Shown: positions 7,105 through 16,004, numbered from the stretch's first letter. The stretch: 40,907 bases of DNA from Streptomyces sp. NRRL S-337 (GCF_000720175.1 NZ_JOIX01000065.1:1-40907); one strand, 5' to 3'. Program-made: numbers and translations. The notes: generated from the letters alone by a model not told the origin.

Positions 7105-9649
7105 GCCGCGCGGTGGTGTGCCGGGTCGGCTCGGCCGCCGAAGGGTCCTCCGGCCAGGGATGCTTGGGATACCGGCCGCGCAACTCCGCGCGCACGGCGC
7201 GGTACCCGTCCCGCCAGAACGACGCCAGATCGGCCGTGACGGCGGCCGGGCGCCCCGCCGGCGAGAGCAGATGCACCAGCACCGGCACCCGCCCGCCGGC
7301 TATCCGCGGCGACTCCTGCCAGCCGAACAGCTCCTGCAGCTTCACCGCCAGCACCGGCTGCTCCCCGCCGTAGTCCACCCGCACCCGGGAACCGCTCGGC
7401 ACCTCGATGCGCTCCGGCGCCAGTTCGTCGAACCGGGCCGCGTCACCGGTCGCCCAGGGCAGCAGCCGGGCCAGCGCCGCCGCCGTGTCGGCCCGCTCCA
7501 GATCGGCCCGCCGCCGCGCCCGGCCCAGCTCGACCCCGAGCCAGTCCTCCACCCGCGCGAGCAACGCCGCGTCCGAGACGTCCGGCCAGGGCGCGCCCAG
7601 CTCGCGGTGCAGGAACGCCATCCGCTGCCGCACCGCCACCGCGCTCGCCGGCCACCGCAGCAGCCCGAGCCCTTCCCGGCGCAGCCCCGCCACCACCGCC
7701 TCCCGCACCAGCTCCGGGTCCGGCGCCGACAGCGGCCGCACCGCCAGCTCGATCGCCCCCAGCCGCTCCACCCGCCGCGCCACCACGTCCCCGTCCGACC
7801 AGCGCACCTCCTCACCCGAGGAATACAGCGCCCGCGCCGCCGCACACGCCGTGTCCTCGTCGATCACCGCCGCCAGCCGCACCCGCGCCGACGCCGCGGC
7901 CACCGGCCGGTCCGCCACCGCGACCGCCAGCCACCGCGCGTCCCGCAGCCGCGAACCCTCCCCGCCCGGCTCGGCACCGGTGCCCGACGCCATCAGATAG
8001 CTGCCGGCCCCGCGCGCCCGGGCCACCCGCTCCGGGAACGCCAGCGCGGCCACCAGCCCCGCCACCGCGTCGTCCGGCGCGCCCCGCCCCGGGCCAGCGC
8101 CACGGGGCGCCTCCCCGGCCCCGGCCGCGCCGGGCTCACCGACCGCCCCCGCCAACCGCTGCGCCTCCTGCCGCCACCTGGCGGCATAGCCGTCCCCACC
8201 CCGGCGCGCGGTGCGCCAGGCCTCCGCCAGATCGTCCCCGTACGCCCGCGGCGGCTCCTCGCTCAGCAGGGCGACCACCTCGGCCGCCCGCCGCACCCCG
8301 ACCTCGGCGGAGCCGTCCAGCAGCGCCCGCGCCAGCCGGGGATGCACGCCCATCCGCGCCATCCGAAGGCCCCGCGGCGTCGCCCGGCCCTCCGCGTCCA
8401 CCGCCCCGACCGCCGTCAGCACCTCCCGGGCCGCGGCCAGCGCCCCGGCCGGCGGCGCGTCCAGCAGCGCCAGACCGCTCGCGTCCGGATCGCCCCAGCA
8501 CGCCGCCTGCAACGCGAACGCGGTCAGATCGGCCACCCTGATCTCCGGATCGGGGAAGGCCGGCAGCCGCCCGTCCTCGCCCTCCGCCCAACAGCGGTAG
8601 ACCACACCCGGCGCCTCCCGCCCGGCCCGGCCCGCCCGCTGCCGGGCCGCCGCCCGGGACGCCCGTACGGTCGTCAGCGCGCTCAGCCCCCGTGCATGGT
8701 CCATCCGCGGCACCCGCGCCAGCCCGCTGTCGACCACCACCCGTACTCCCGGCACGGTCAGGCTGGACTCCGCCACCGAGGTGGCCAGCACCACCCTGCG
8801 GACGCCGTCCGCGCCCGCCAGCACGGCGTCCTGCACCTCGGCCGGCGCCCGGCCGTGCACCTGCAGCACCTCGGCGTCCACCCCGGCCAGTTCCCCGGCG
8901 ACCCGCCCGATCTCCCCGACACCGGGCAGGAAGCACAGCACATCGCCGGTCCGCTCGCGCAGCGCCCGCCGCACCACGCCCGCCACATGCGTCAGCAGCG
9001 CCGGATCGACCCGCAGGCCGTGCGCCGGCCGCACCGGCCGCTCCGGCGGCGCCCACACCGTCTCCACCGGATGCGACACGCCCGCCGCCTCCACCACCGG
9101 GGCCGGCCCCGACGACCCGCCCAGCAGCCCGGCCCACCCCTCGGCGTCCGTCGTCGCCGACGCCGCCACCAGCCGCAGCTCCGGGCGGAGCGTCTCCCGC
9201 ACGTCCAGCAGGAACGCCGCGGAGGTGTCGGCGTCCAGATGCCGCTCATGGCACTCGTCGAGCACCACGACATCCACCCCGGCCAGCTCCGGATCGCGCT
9301 GCAGCCGCTGCAGCAGCACGCCGGTCGTCACGACCTCCACGGCCGTACGCGGCCCGGCCCGCCGCTCGCCGCGCACCGTGAACCCCACCCGGTCACCCAC
9401 CTGCTCACCCAGCAGCCAGGCCATCCGGCGCGCCGCGGCCCGGGCCGCGATCCGCCGCGGCTCGGCGACCAACACCCGCCGGCGCGGCCCGGCGCCGGTC
9501 AGCCCGGCCAGGTCCAGCGGCACCAGCGTCGTCTTGCCGGTGCCCGGCGGGGCGCACAGCACCGCGCTGCCGGCCCCGTCGAGGGCGGCGCGCAGCGCGG
9601 GCAGGGCGGTCCGTACGGGCAGCTGGGCGAGGGCGTCACGGGCGATCAC
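7091..9649 (-). CDS. hrpB: ATP-dependent helicase HrpB
   Basis: DEAH-type RNA helicase of the HrpA/HrpB group, about 852 residues. Visible motifs: Walker A GTGKTT (36-41), TTG (108-110), DECH (131-134), SAT (motif III) and QRAGRAGR (motif VI). A helicase-associated region and the long HrpB C-terminal domain follow. GTG at 9649 is chosen because homologues start at this residue and the damage-type -10 ends 7 bases upstream, giving a leaderless mRNA. GGGGG lies too close to be a ribosome site. Upstream TTG 9679 and GTG 9673 fall inside the promoter and are rejected. Bacterial HrpB function is poorly known; a damage promoter here suggests a stress role. Confidence 0.93.
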   Translation of the reverse strand: MIARDALAQLPVRTALPALRAALDGAGSAVLCAPPGTGKTTLVPLDLAGLTGAGPRRRVLVAEPRRIAARAAARRMAWLLGEQVGDRVGFTVRGERRAGPRTAVEVVTTGVLLQRLQRDPELAGVDVVVLDECHERHLDADTSAAFLLDVRETLRPELRLVAASATTDAEGWAGLLGGSSGPAPVVEAAGVSHPVETVWAPPERPVRPAHGLRVDPALLTHVAGVVRRALRERTGDVLCFLPGVGEIGRVAGELAGVDAEVLQVHGRAPAEVQDAVLAGADGVRRVVLATSVAESSLTVPGVRVVVDSGLARVPRMDHARGLSALTTVRASRAAARQRAGRAGREAPGVVYRCWAEGEDGRLPAFPDPEIRVADLTAFALQAACWGDPDASGLALLDAPPAGALAAAREVLTAVGAVDAEGRATPRGLRMARMGVHPRLARALLDGSAEVGVRRAAEVVALLSEEPPRAYGDDLAEAWRTARRGGDGYAARWRQEAQRLAGAVGEPGAAGAGEAPRGAGPGRGAPDDAVAGLVAALAFPERVARARGAGSYLMASGTGAEPGGEGSRLRDARWLAVAVADRPVAAASARVRLAAVIDEDTACAAARALYSSGEEVRWSDGDVVARRVERLGAIELAVRPLSAPDPELVREAVVAGLRREGLGLLRWPASAVAVRQRMAFLHRELGAPWPDVSDAALLARVEDWLGVELGRARRRADLERADTAAALARLLPWATGDAARFDELAPERIEVPSGSRVRVDYGGEQPVLAVKLQELFGWQESPRIAGGRVPVLVHLLSPAGRPAAVTADLASFWRDGYRAVRAELRGRYPKHPWPEDPSAAEPTRHTTARLRRG

Positions 9650-9656
9650 AACCCCC

Positions 9657-9679
9657 AGTCTGCCGCCCGCCACCGACAA
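9657..9679 (-). promoter_or_regulatory. RecA_NDp-like promoter of hrpB
   Basis: On the minus strand TTGTCGGTG (9679 to 9671), 8 bases, CAGACT (9662 to 9657), 7 bases, then GTG at 9649. The 9-mer is an exact TTGTCRGTG match and the -10 has one mismatch (C for T), the same deviation as polA. It lies in the 81-base gap after the methyltransferase gene, so hrpB has its own promoter. Confidence 0.65.
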
Positions 9680-9730
9680 CGCCGCCGGCCGCCGGCGACG
9701 CCGCAGCGCCCCGGCCGCCGGAAGGGGCGG

Positions 9731-10573
9731 CTACGCCTCCGCCTCGCACACGAAGATCGCCGTGCCCGGGATCAGCTGCCCGCGCAGCGGGGACCAGCCG
9801 CCCCACTCCTGGGTGTTCCACTCCGGCCATTCCGGCTCGACGAGGTCCAGCAGCCGGAACCCGGCCGCGACCACGTCCCGCACCCGGTCGCCCAGCGTCC
9901 GGTGGTGCTCCACATACACCGCCCGCCCGGTCCCGTCCTGCTCGACGTACGGGGTGCGGTCGAAGTAGGAGCCCGCCACCGACAGCCCCTCGGGCCCCGG
10001 CTCGTCCGGGAAGGCCCAGCGGATGGGGTGGGTGACGGAGAAGACGAACCGCCCGCCCGGCTGCAACACCCGGCGCACCTCGCGCAGCACCTGTACGGGA
10101 TCGGCGACGAACGGCAGCGCCCCGTACGCCGAACAGGCGAGATCGAAACTGCCGTCGCGGAAGGGAAGCGCCCCGGCGTCCGCCTCCACCAGCTCGGGGG
10201 CCGTGACCCCCGGCGTCCCCGGTGTCCCCGGCGCGGCATCGGCGATCCGCAGCGCGTGCTGGAGCTGCCGGTGGGAGAGGTCCAGCGCCACCGGGCGCGC
10301 GCCCTGCGCCGCCAGCCAGCGGGAGCACTGCGCCGCGCCGGCCCCGATCTCCAGGATCCGGCGGTCCTTCAGCTCGGCGACCGGCCCGAGCAGCGCCGCC
10401 TCCGCCTCGTCCAGCCCCTCAGGACCCCATACGAACCGGTCGTCCCCCAGGAACGCGCCGTGCTCGCTCTGGTACTCGTCCGCGTTACGGTCCCACCAGC
10501 CCCGATTGGCCCGGCTGCTCTCGGTGTCCGAGGCGTCACGGCGGGTCGCCTCCGGCTCCTGGTCTTGGTTCAT
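9731..10573 (-). CDS. class I SAM-dependent methyltransferase
   Basis: 280 residues. Motif I is ILEIGAGAAQCSRWL (about 73-87), the acidic ribose-binding end of strand 2 is PVALDLSH, and further motifs are VEADAGALPF, FDLACSAYGALPFV and LREVRRVLQPGGRFVFSVTHP. This is the Methyltransf_11/UbiE-like fold found in small-molecule methyltransferases. An N-terminal segment of about 25 residues (NQDQEPEATRRDASD...) looks disordered; WWDRNADEYQ then opens the domain as in close family members. The substrate cannot be told. ATG at 10573 is used. It reads away from rpsA. Confidence 0.85.
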   Translation of the reverse strand: MNQDQEPEATRRDASDTESSRANRGWWDRNADEYQSEHGAFLGDDRFVWGPEGLDEAEAALLGPVAELKDRRILEIGAGAAQCSRWLAAQGARPVALDLSHRQLQHALRIADAAPGTPGTPGVTAPELVEADAGALPFRDGSFDLACSAYGALPFVADPVQVLREVRRVLQPGGRFVFSVTHPIRWAFPDEPGPEGLSVAGSYFDRTPYVEQDGTGRAVYVEHHRTLGDRVRDVVAAGFRLLDLVEPEWPEWNTQEWGGWSPLRGQLIPGTAIFVCEAEA

Positions 10574-10947
10574 CGCGCCCGTCGTCGTAGTCTTCGCTCT
10601 GCTTGTTGCTGCAGGGACTGTGAGGCCATTCGGCCTCGCGGAACATCGCGTGTGCCGGTTTTGGGGTGCTCTGCCCCGGGTGTGCGCGTTCGCGCATTGA
10701 CCGTGTCCGGCTGCCCCCGTATGCTACAAGTTGCGCTGCGGGCTTGCGCGCCTCAGACGGAGCAGGCCGCGCTCGCATCTGTATGCACCCCTCGGTTTTG
10801 AGGCGTTTCGGGCGGCTCCGGATGCTCTGGCATCCACGAGCCTCACAGAAAACGTCTCTGACACTGTCCGGCTTATGCAGAGGCGATACGGGCTCTCGGC
10901 GTAGCAGTACCTACGACTTCAATGTCCGTACCGGAGCCCTTTCCCAC
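10574..10947 (+). promoter_or_regulatory. rpsA upstream region with structured leader RNA candidate
   Basis: 374 bases without a gene. Near the methyltransferase end is a small palindrome, GAGGCC-ATTC-GGCCTC (10622-10637). After the promoter, 10800-10858 folds by eye into three stacked helices. The outer one is GAGGCGTTTC (10800-10809) with 10848-10858 (one bulged A, one G.U pair). The middle is GGCTC (10814-10818) with GAGCC (10838-10842). The inner is GGATGC (10820-10825) with GCATCC (10830-10835), loop TCTG. Ribosomal-protein leaders are often autoregulated; whether this one is remains inference. Confidence 0.45.
10697..10725 (+). promoter_or_regulatory. vegetative promoter of rpsA
   Basis: TTGACC at 10697-10702, a 17-base spacer, TATGCT at 10720-10725: a near-consensus principal-sigma (HrdB-type) promoter. 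Transcription would begin near 10732, giving a leader of about 215 bases before the rpsA start. Confidence 0.7.
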
Positions 10948-12468
10948 ATGACGAGCAGCACCGAGACCACCGCCACCACCCCGCAGGTTGCGGTCAACGA
11001 CATCGGTAACGAGGAAGCTTTCCTCGCCGCGATCGACGAGACGATCAAGTACTTCAACGACGGCGACATCGTCGACGGCGTCATCGTGAAGGTCGACCGG
11101 GACGAGGTCCTGCTCGACATTGGTTACAAGACCGAAGGCGTCATCCCGAGCCGCGAGCTCTCGATCAAGCACGACGTCGACCCCAACGAGGTCGTCGCCG
11201 TCGGTGACGAGATCGAGGCCCTCGTCCTCCAGAAGGAGGACAAGGAAGGCCGCCTGATCCTCTCGAAGAAGCGCGCCCAGTACGAGCGTGCCTGGGGCAC
11301 CATCGAGAAGATCAAGGAAGAAGACGGCATCGTCACCGGTACCGTCATCGAGGTCGTCAAGGGTGGTCTCATCCTCGACATCGGCCTCCGTGGCTTCCTT
11401 CCGGCTTCCCTGGTCGAGATGCGCCGCGTCCGCGACCTTCAGCCCTACGTGGGCAAGGAGCTCGAGGCCAAGATCATCGAGCTGGACAAGAACCGCAACA
11501 ACGTGGTCCTGTCCCGCCGCGCCTGGCTGGAGCAGACCCAGAGCGAGGTCCGCCAGACCTTCCTCACCACCCTCCAGAAGGGTCAGGTGCGCTCCGGCGT
11601 CGTCTCCTCCATCGTCAACTTCGGTGCCTTCGTGGACCTGGGCGGCGTCGACGGTCTCGTCCACGTCTCCGAGCTGTCCTGGAAGCACATCGACCACCCC
11701 TCCGAGGTCGTCGAGGTCGGCCAGGAGGTCACGGTCGAGGTCCTGGACGTCGACATGGACCGCGAGCGCGTGTCCCTGTCGCTCAAGGCGACCCAGGAAG
11801 ACCCGTGGCAGCAGTTCGCCCGGACCCACCAGATCGGTCAGGTCGTCCCGGGTAAGGTCACCAAGCTCGTTCCCTTCGGTGCGTTCGTGCGCGTCGACGA
11901 GGGCATCGAGGGCCTGGTCCACATCTCCGAGCTGGCCGAGCGCCACGTCGAGATCCCGGAGCAGGTCGTCCAGGTCAACGACGAGATCTTCGTCAAGGTC
12001 ATCGACATCGACCTCGAGCGCCGTCGCATCAGCCTCTCGCTGAAGCAGGCCAACGAGTCCTTCGGTGCCGACCCGACGGCGGTCGAGTTCGACCCGACCC
12101 TGTACGGCATGGCCGCGTCCTACGACGACCAGGGCAACTACATCTACCCCGAGGGCTTCGACCCGGAGACCAACGACTGGCTGGAGGGCTACGAGGCCCA
12201 GCGCGAGGCGTGGGAGCAGCAGTACGCCGAGGCGCAGCAGCGCTTCGAGCAGCACCAGGCCCAGGTCATCAAGTCCCGCGAGGCCGACGAGCAGGCTGCG
12301 GCCGAGGGCGCTGCGGCGCCGGCGGCGCAGGGTGGCGGCCAGGCCGGCGGCGGCAACGCCGGTGGCGGCGGCTCCTACTCCTCGGAGTCGGCGGACAACT
12401 CCGGCGCCCTGGCGTCGGACGAGGCCCTTGCCGCGCTCCGCGAGAAGCTGGCCGGCGGCCAGAGCTGA
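10948..12468 (+). CDS. rpsA: 30S ribosomal protein S1
   Basis: 506 residues with four S1 RNA-binding domains, the actinobacterial arrangement (six in E. coli): about 36-107, 125-190, 208-278 and 295-364. Repeat hallmarks such as GAFVDLGGVDGLVHVSELS and GAFVRVDEGIEGLVHISEL are clear. Residues 365-440 are acidic and aromatic. The C-terminal tail is Gln/Ala/Gly rich (QGGGQAGGGNAGGGG), probably flexible. S1 helps mRNA binding on the 30S subunit. ATG at 10948 follows GGAG at 10933-10936; the open frame extends upstream through the promoter and is not coding there. Codon use is strongly biased, as in highly expressed genes. Confidence 0.98.
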   Translation: MTSSTETTATTPQVAVNDIGNEEAFLAAIDETIKYFNDGDIVDGVIVKVDRDEVLLDIGYKTEGVIPSRELSIKHDVDPNEVVAVGDEIEALVLQKEDKEGRLILSKKRAQYERAWGTIEKIKEEDGIVTGTVIEVVKGGLILDIGLRGFLPASLVEMRRVRDLQPYVGKELEAKIIELDKNRNNVVLSRRAWLEQTQSEVRQTFLTTLQKGQVRSGVVSSIVNFGAFVDLGGVDGLVHVSELSWKHIDHPSEVVEVGQEVTVEVLDVDMDRERVSLSLKATQEDPWQQFARTHQIGQVVPGKVTKLVPFGAFVRVDEGIEGLVHISELAERHVEIPEQVVQVNDEIFVKVIDIDLERRRISLSLKQANESFGADPTAVEFDPTLYGMAASYDDQGNYIYPEGFDPETNDWLEGYEAQREAWEQQYAEAQQRFEQHQAQVIKSREADEQAAAEGAAAPAAQGGGQAGGGNAGGGGSYSSESADNSGALASDEALAALREKLAGGQS

Positions 12469-12497
12469 GCTCGCGCCGGTAGGCAGTAGCTGATCGA

Positions 12498-12531
12498 CGA
12501 AGGCCCGTTCCCCTCGGGGAGCGGGCCTTCG
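12498..12531 (+). terminator. rpsA intrinsic terminator hairpin
   Basis: A 16-bp stem (12498-12513 with 12516-12531, one G.U pair) closing on TC, effectively a CTCG tetraloop, 29 bases after the rpsA stop. There is no U-run, but the stem is very strong. The tandem repeat begins right after it. Confidence 0.8.
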
Positions 12532-12536
12532 CCGTG

Positions 12537-12696
12537 CCGCCGTGCCGCCGTGCCGCCGTGCCACCGTGCCGCCGTGCCGCCGTACCGCCGTGCCGCCGTG
12601 CCGCCGTGCCGCCGTGCCCTCGTGTTGTCCTGTCGCCGTGGTTTCGCGGTTTCGCGGTTTCGCGGTTTCGTGGTTCCGCGGTTCCGCGGTTTCAGG
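12537..12696. repeat. twenty 8-base tandem units of two related-phase types
   Basis: From 12537 the sequence is cut into consecutive 8-base units. Ten are CCGCCGTG or one substitution away (12537-12616). Three are diverged (12617-12640). Seven are GTTTCGCG or near variants (12641-12696). Unit length and phase carry across the change of type. All frames stay open because no unit contains a stop, but nothing suggests translation. It lies between the rpsA terminator and the 3' end of the beta-helix gene. Confidence 0.85.
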
Positions 12697-12731
12697 GTGT
12701 TGGCTGGGGGCGTGCTCCGGCCACGGCATCC

Positions 12732-12767
12732 GGCGCGTCAGCTGGCGCGTCAGCTGGCGCGTCAGCC
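12732..12767. repeat. three 12-base tandem copies spanning a stop codon
   Basis: GGCGCGTCAGCT at 12732 and 12744, and GGCGCGTCAGCC at 12756. On the minus strand each copy holds TGA in the same frame, so the beta-helix gene ends in three in-frame stops spaced 12 bases apart. The innermost stop (12764-12762) is the one used. Confidence 0.85.
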
Positions 12768-13826
12768 CACGGGGACGCCCGGATTGGTGACGCCACGGCC
12801 GCCGGTGACGGTGTTGTCCCCCGCGATGGTGACCGGGCAACCGGAGGCGTCGTAGTTGGTGATGTTGAAGCCGTAGCGGCCGGATCCGGTGGCGCCGCTC
12901 AGATCGGACCGGTTGCCCCGGAAGACCGTGCCGCAGCCCCAGCCCGGCTGCTGGCTGTGGGTCTCGTAGCCGTTGTTGCTGGTGTGCCTGCCGGTGTTGT
13001 TCTCGACGAGCACCTTGTTGCCCTTGATGTCGACCCATGAGTCGTCGAAATGGGCGCCGGTCAGCCCGCTCCCGTCGAAGGTGTTGCCGCTGATCTTCGC
13101 GCCGGTGGTGCCCTCCTTGATGTCGATGTTCTCGCCGCCGACACCGGGGCCGATGGTGTTGCCGAGGATCTGCACGTTGTCGCTCTTGTCGTCGGTGCCG
13201 CCCGCACTGCCGACGTAGACGCCCTCGCCCATCCCGCTGCCGTTCTTGCCGGTGTCCCGGATGGTCGAGTTCTTGATGACGCCGTTCTTGCTGGAATTCC
13301 GGAAGTGCACGCCCTCCATGGCCAGGTCGCGCACGGTGACGGAATCGATGACGACCCCGCTCGCGGCGTCCATCACGATCCCCTTCTGGCCGCCGGTGAC
13401 GGTGATCCCCTTGACGGTCCAGTAGGAGGCGCCGTTCACATACAGCCCGTAGCCGCCGCTCGCGGTGAGCACGGCCCGGGGCGAACCGGTCAATGTGATG
13501 TGGGAGGCGGAGGTCCCGGCGGCGGTGGTCCGGAAGTTGCCGCGGTAGGTGCCGTCGGCCAGCCGAATGGTGTCCCCGGGCCGCGCGGCGGCGAGCGCGT
13601 CCTTGAGCTCCCCGGCCGTCGAGACCTCGACGACGCGGGCGGTCGCGGCCGGCCCGGGCCCGGCCAGCGGGCCGGCGACGGCCGGGGCGGCCAGCGGGAC
13701 CAACGAGGAGGCGCTCAGCAGTACGGCTCCGGTTCCGCCGAACACACGGACACGTGCGCCGCTCGAACGCCGGGGCGGCAGGCTCCTCGGGGGCGGGTCG
13801 GTGCGCAACTCACTCGGTATCTGCAT
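12762..13826 (-). CDS. secreted right-handed parallel beta-helix protein
   Basis: 354 residues. A twin-Arg-like, Arg-rich N-terminus (about 10-30) precedes a hydrophobic Ala/Leu/Val stretch ending near APAVAG, a signal peptide. Then AGELKDALAAARPGDTIRLADGTY opens the fold as in pectate-lyase-like and polysaccharide-binding beta-helix proteins. Rungs with Asn ladders follow: IVMDAASGVVIDSVTVRD, NGVIKNSTIRDTG, NVQILGNTIGPG, GAKISGNTFDG. Two late Cys (GWGCGT, ASGCPV) may pair. I cannot see a clear lyase active site, so a sugar-binding or lyase role is only possible. ATG at 13826 is chosen; TTG 13835 would add three residues. Its stop lies within a 12-base tandem repeat. Confidence 0.82.
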   Translation of the reverse strand: MQIPSELRTDPPPRSLPPRRSSGARVRVFGGTGAVLLSASSLVPLAAPAVAGPLAGPGPAATARVVEVSTAGELKDALAAARPGDTIRLADGTYRGNFRTTAAGTSASHITLTGSPRAVLTASGGYGLYVNGASYWTVKGITVTGGQKGIVMDAASGVVIDSVTVRDLAMEGVHFRNSSKNGVIKNSTIRDTGKNGSGMGEGVYVGSAGGTDDKSDNVQILGNTIGPGVGGENIDIKEGTTGAKISGNTFDGSGLTGAHFDDSWVDIKGNKVLVENNTGRHTSNNGYETHSQQPGWGCGTVFRGNRSDLSGATGSGRYGFNITNYDASGCPVTIAGDNTVTGGRGVTNPGVPVG

Positions 13827-14172
13827 GGGCCCCAACTTTCTTCCCGTATGTGAACGTTGAGCGTCCTTATGAACTTCGGTTGGCGGGGCCGACGGTAGAG
13901 GTGAGGGGTGGGTGCGTCAAGGCATCGGTCGAGGGGAGGAAGGTGGCTCAAGTCGCGTGTGGAGCAGGTCAGTTGGGGTCACATTCATGGATGGCGAGAG
14001 GGAACAGGCCGGGCCATCCCGAAGTGGGACACGGCAGGGGGGCCTGCCACGAAACGGTGGGATTCGGCGGTGGCGGGAACTGTCCGGTACGGGACCGGGT
14101 CATATCCACGGGCGGGAATGCCGGCGGCCGAGTGCACGTTGCCGTTCATGAGAACGAGGAGGAGCGGTCACT
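13827..14172. other. intergenic region, beta-helix gene / PAC2 gene
   Basis: 346 bases with no convincing ORF. It must hold the divergent promoters. On the plus strand GGGAAC (14075-14080) and GTCAT (from 14099) are 18 bases apart, loosely like an ECF-sigma promoter; weak. A 6-bp hairpin GGCAGG-GGGG-CCTGCC lies at 14033-14048. GAGGAGGAG before 14165 is the ribosome site of the PAC2 gene. Confidence 0.4.
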
Positions 14173-15126
14173 GTGTTGGATCCCCAGGGTATGTACGAAT
14201 GGGAGCCGAGCGGGCTCGCGGAGGTCGAGGCGCTGGCCTCCAGGGACTCCGCCGGACTGGTGCTGCTGTACCACTTCGACGGGTACATCGACGCCGGTGA
14301 GACCGGCGATCAGATCGTCCGTCGGCTGCTGGACGGCCTGCCGCACCGGGTCGTGGCGCGCTTCGACCACGACCGCCTCATCGACTACCGCGCCCGCCGC
14401 CCGCTGCTCACCTTCGAGCGCAACCGCTGGAGCGCCTACGAGACGCCGAGCATCGAGCTGAAGCTGGTGCGCGACACCACCGATGCGCCGTTCCTGCTGC
14501 TCTCCGGCCCGGAGCCGGACGTCGAGTGGGAGCGCTTCGCGGCCGCCGTGAAGGGGATCGTCGAGCGGCTCGGGGTGCGTCTCTCGGTCAACTTCCACGG
14601 CATCCCCATGGGCGTCCCGCACACCCGCCCGGTCGGCATCACGCCCCACGGCAACCGCACCGACCTGATGCCCGGGCACGCCAGTTTCTTCGACGAGGCC
14701 CAGGTGCCGGGCAGCGCGGAGGCGCTGATCGAATACCGCCTGGCGGAGGCGGGGCACGATGTGCTCGGCGTCGCGGCGCATGTGCCGCACTACCTCGCCC
14801 GCTCCGCGTACCCGGACGCCGCGCTGACGGTCCTGGAGGCCGTGACGGGGGCGACCGGCCTGGTGCTGCCCGGCCCGGCGCATGCGTTGCGTACGGAGGC
14901 ACTGCGCACCCAGGAGGAGATCGAGCGGCAGATCTCCGAGGGTGACGAGGAGCTGGTCGCGCTGGTCAGCGGGCTGGAGCACCAGTACGACGCGGTGGCC
15001 GGGGCCGAGACCCGCGGCAGCCTGGTGGCCGAACCGGTGGAGCTCCCCTCGGCCGACGAGATCGGCCGGGAATTCGAGCGCTTCCTGGCAGAACGGGAGG
15101 GCGACGGCGGCGGGTCAGGTGCCTGA
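14173..15126 (+). CDS. PAC2 family protein (proteasome assembly chaperone-like)
   Basis: About 317 residues. The PAC2 fold is recognisable from [27 protein letters not shown] opening (about 30-55), [27 protein letters not shown] and [23 protein letters not shown]-terminal acidic helical segment (about 245-317) looks coiled. PAC2 proteins are archaeal and eukaryotic proteasome chaperones; in actinobacteria, which have a proteasome, the role is not shown. GTG at 14173 follows a strong GAGGAGGAG. The next gene, coaE, has its own promoter-like element. Confidence 0.88.
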   Translation: MLDPQGMYEWEPSGLAEVEALASRDSAGLVLLYHFDGYIDAGETGDQIVRRLLDGLPHRVVARFDHDRLIDYRARRPLLTFERNRWSAYETPSIELKLVRDTTDAPFLLLSGPEPDVEWERFAAAVKGIVERLGVRLSVNFHGIPMGVPHTRPVGITPHGNRTDLMPGHASFFDEAQVPGSAEALIEYRLAEAGHDVLGVAAHVPHYLARSAYPDAALTVLEAVTGATGLVLPGPAHALRTEALRTQEEIERQISEGDEELVALVSGLEHQYDAVAGAETRGSLVAEPVELPSADEIGREFERFLAEREGDGGGSGA

Positions 15127-15241
15127 CGCCCCGCTCCCCGGCTCCCTCCGCGTCTCCGGGCCCTTTCCCGGTCCTCCCCAGGCATCCCCGGGCCCGTCCC
15201 GGATGTCGCTTCCCGCGCAGCGGCCCGCTCCGGGCACCGTA

Positions 15242-15247
15242 TAGCGT
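15242..15247 (+). promoter_or_regulatory. -10 element of coaE, leaderless type
   Basis: TAGCGT ends 6 bases before the coaE ATG at 15254, and no ribosome site is present. This is the TAnnnT spacing seen for leaderless actinobacterial mRNAs. No good -35 is visible. Confidence 0.5.
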
Positions 15248-15253
15248 GGGCCC

Positions 15254-15844
15254 ATGGTGAAGGTGGGGCTGACCGGCGGCATCGGCGCGGGCAAGAGCGA
15301 GGTTTCACGACTGCTGGCGTCGTACGGCGCGGTCATCGTGGACGCGGACAAGATCGCACGCGAGGTCGTCGAGCCGGGCACGCCCGGATTCGCGGCGGTG
15401 GTCGAGGAGTTCGGGGAGGACGTCCTCGCACCGGACGGCACGCTTGACCGCCCCAAGCTGGGCGGCATCGTGTTCGCCGACCCCGGGAAGCTCAAGGCGC
15501 TCAACTCGATCGTGCACCCCCTGGTGGGTGCGCGATCGGCGGAACTCGAGGCATCGGCGGGCCCGGACGCGGTGGTCGTGCACGACGTCCCCCTGCTCAC
15601 GGAGAACGGCCTGGCGCCGCTCTACGACCTGGTGGTGGTGATCGACGCCGCCCCCGAAACCCAGCTGGACCGCCTGGTACGGCTCCGCGGTATGGCCGAG
15701 GACGAGGCGAAGTCCCGGATGGCCGCCCAGGCCACCCGCGAACAGCGACTCGCGATCGCCGACCTCGTCATCGACAACGACGGCCCCCTGGAGGCCCTGG
15801 AACCCCAGGTCCGCAAGGTATGGGAACGCCTGCACAACGCTTGA
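15254..15844 (+). CDS. coaE: dephospho-CoA kinase
   Basis: 196 residues, a normal length. It phosphorylates the 3'-OH of dephospho-CoA, the last step in CoA synthesis. The P-loop GGIGAGKS is at residues 8-15, followed by [27 protein letters not shown] and a lid-like [19 protein letters not shown]. The C-terminus carries the [11 protein letters not shown] segment typical of CoaE. It lacks the C-terminal GrpB/UPF0157 extension found in some actinobacterial CoaE proteins such as the mycobacterial one. ATG at 15254 probably begins a leaderless mRNA. Confidence 0.95.
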   Translation: MVKVGLTGGIGAGKSEVSRLLASYGAVIVDADKIAREVVEPGTPGFAAVVEEFGEDVLAPDGTLDRPKLGGIVFADPGKLKALNSIVHPLVGARSAELEASAGPDAVVVHDVPLLTENGLAPLYDLVVVIDAAPETQLDRLVRLRGMAEDEAKSRMAAQATREQRLAIADLVIDNDGPLEALEPQVRKVWERLHNA

Positions 15845-16004
15845 GCCCACCGCAGTCACGGGCCCGGAGGCCGCAGGGGAGATGGGCGCGGGGCCAGCTG
15901 GGGGACCGGTGTCGGGGCGGCGGACGGGAGCGGGTACCGGCGCCGCTGGGGGGCGGGTCCCGGCGGGGCGGGGGAGTGGCTGCCGGGCTCGAACGGGTGG
16001 GCGG

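Noticed and set aside
12537..12767. CRISPR array
   Set aside because: Units are contiguous 8- or 12-base copies with no spacers, and no cas genes are near.
12534..12855. Repeat-encoded short ORFs (RRHGGTAA- or PPCRRAAV-type proteins)
   Set aside because: They exist in every frame because 8-base units give 24-base coding periods; no start signals.
10873..13038. 721-codon minus-strand frame across rpsA and the tandem repeats
   Set aside because: Antisense to rpsA; the repeats merely lack stops. No ribosome site or family resemblance.
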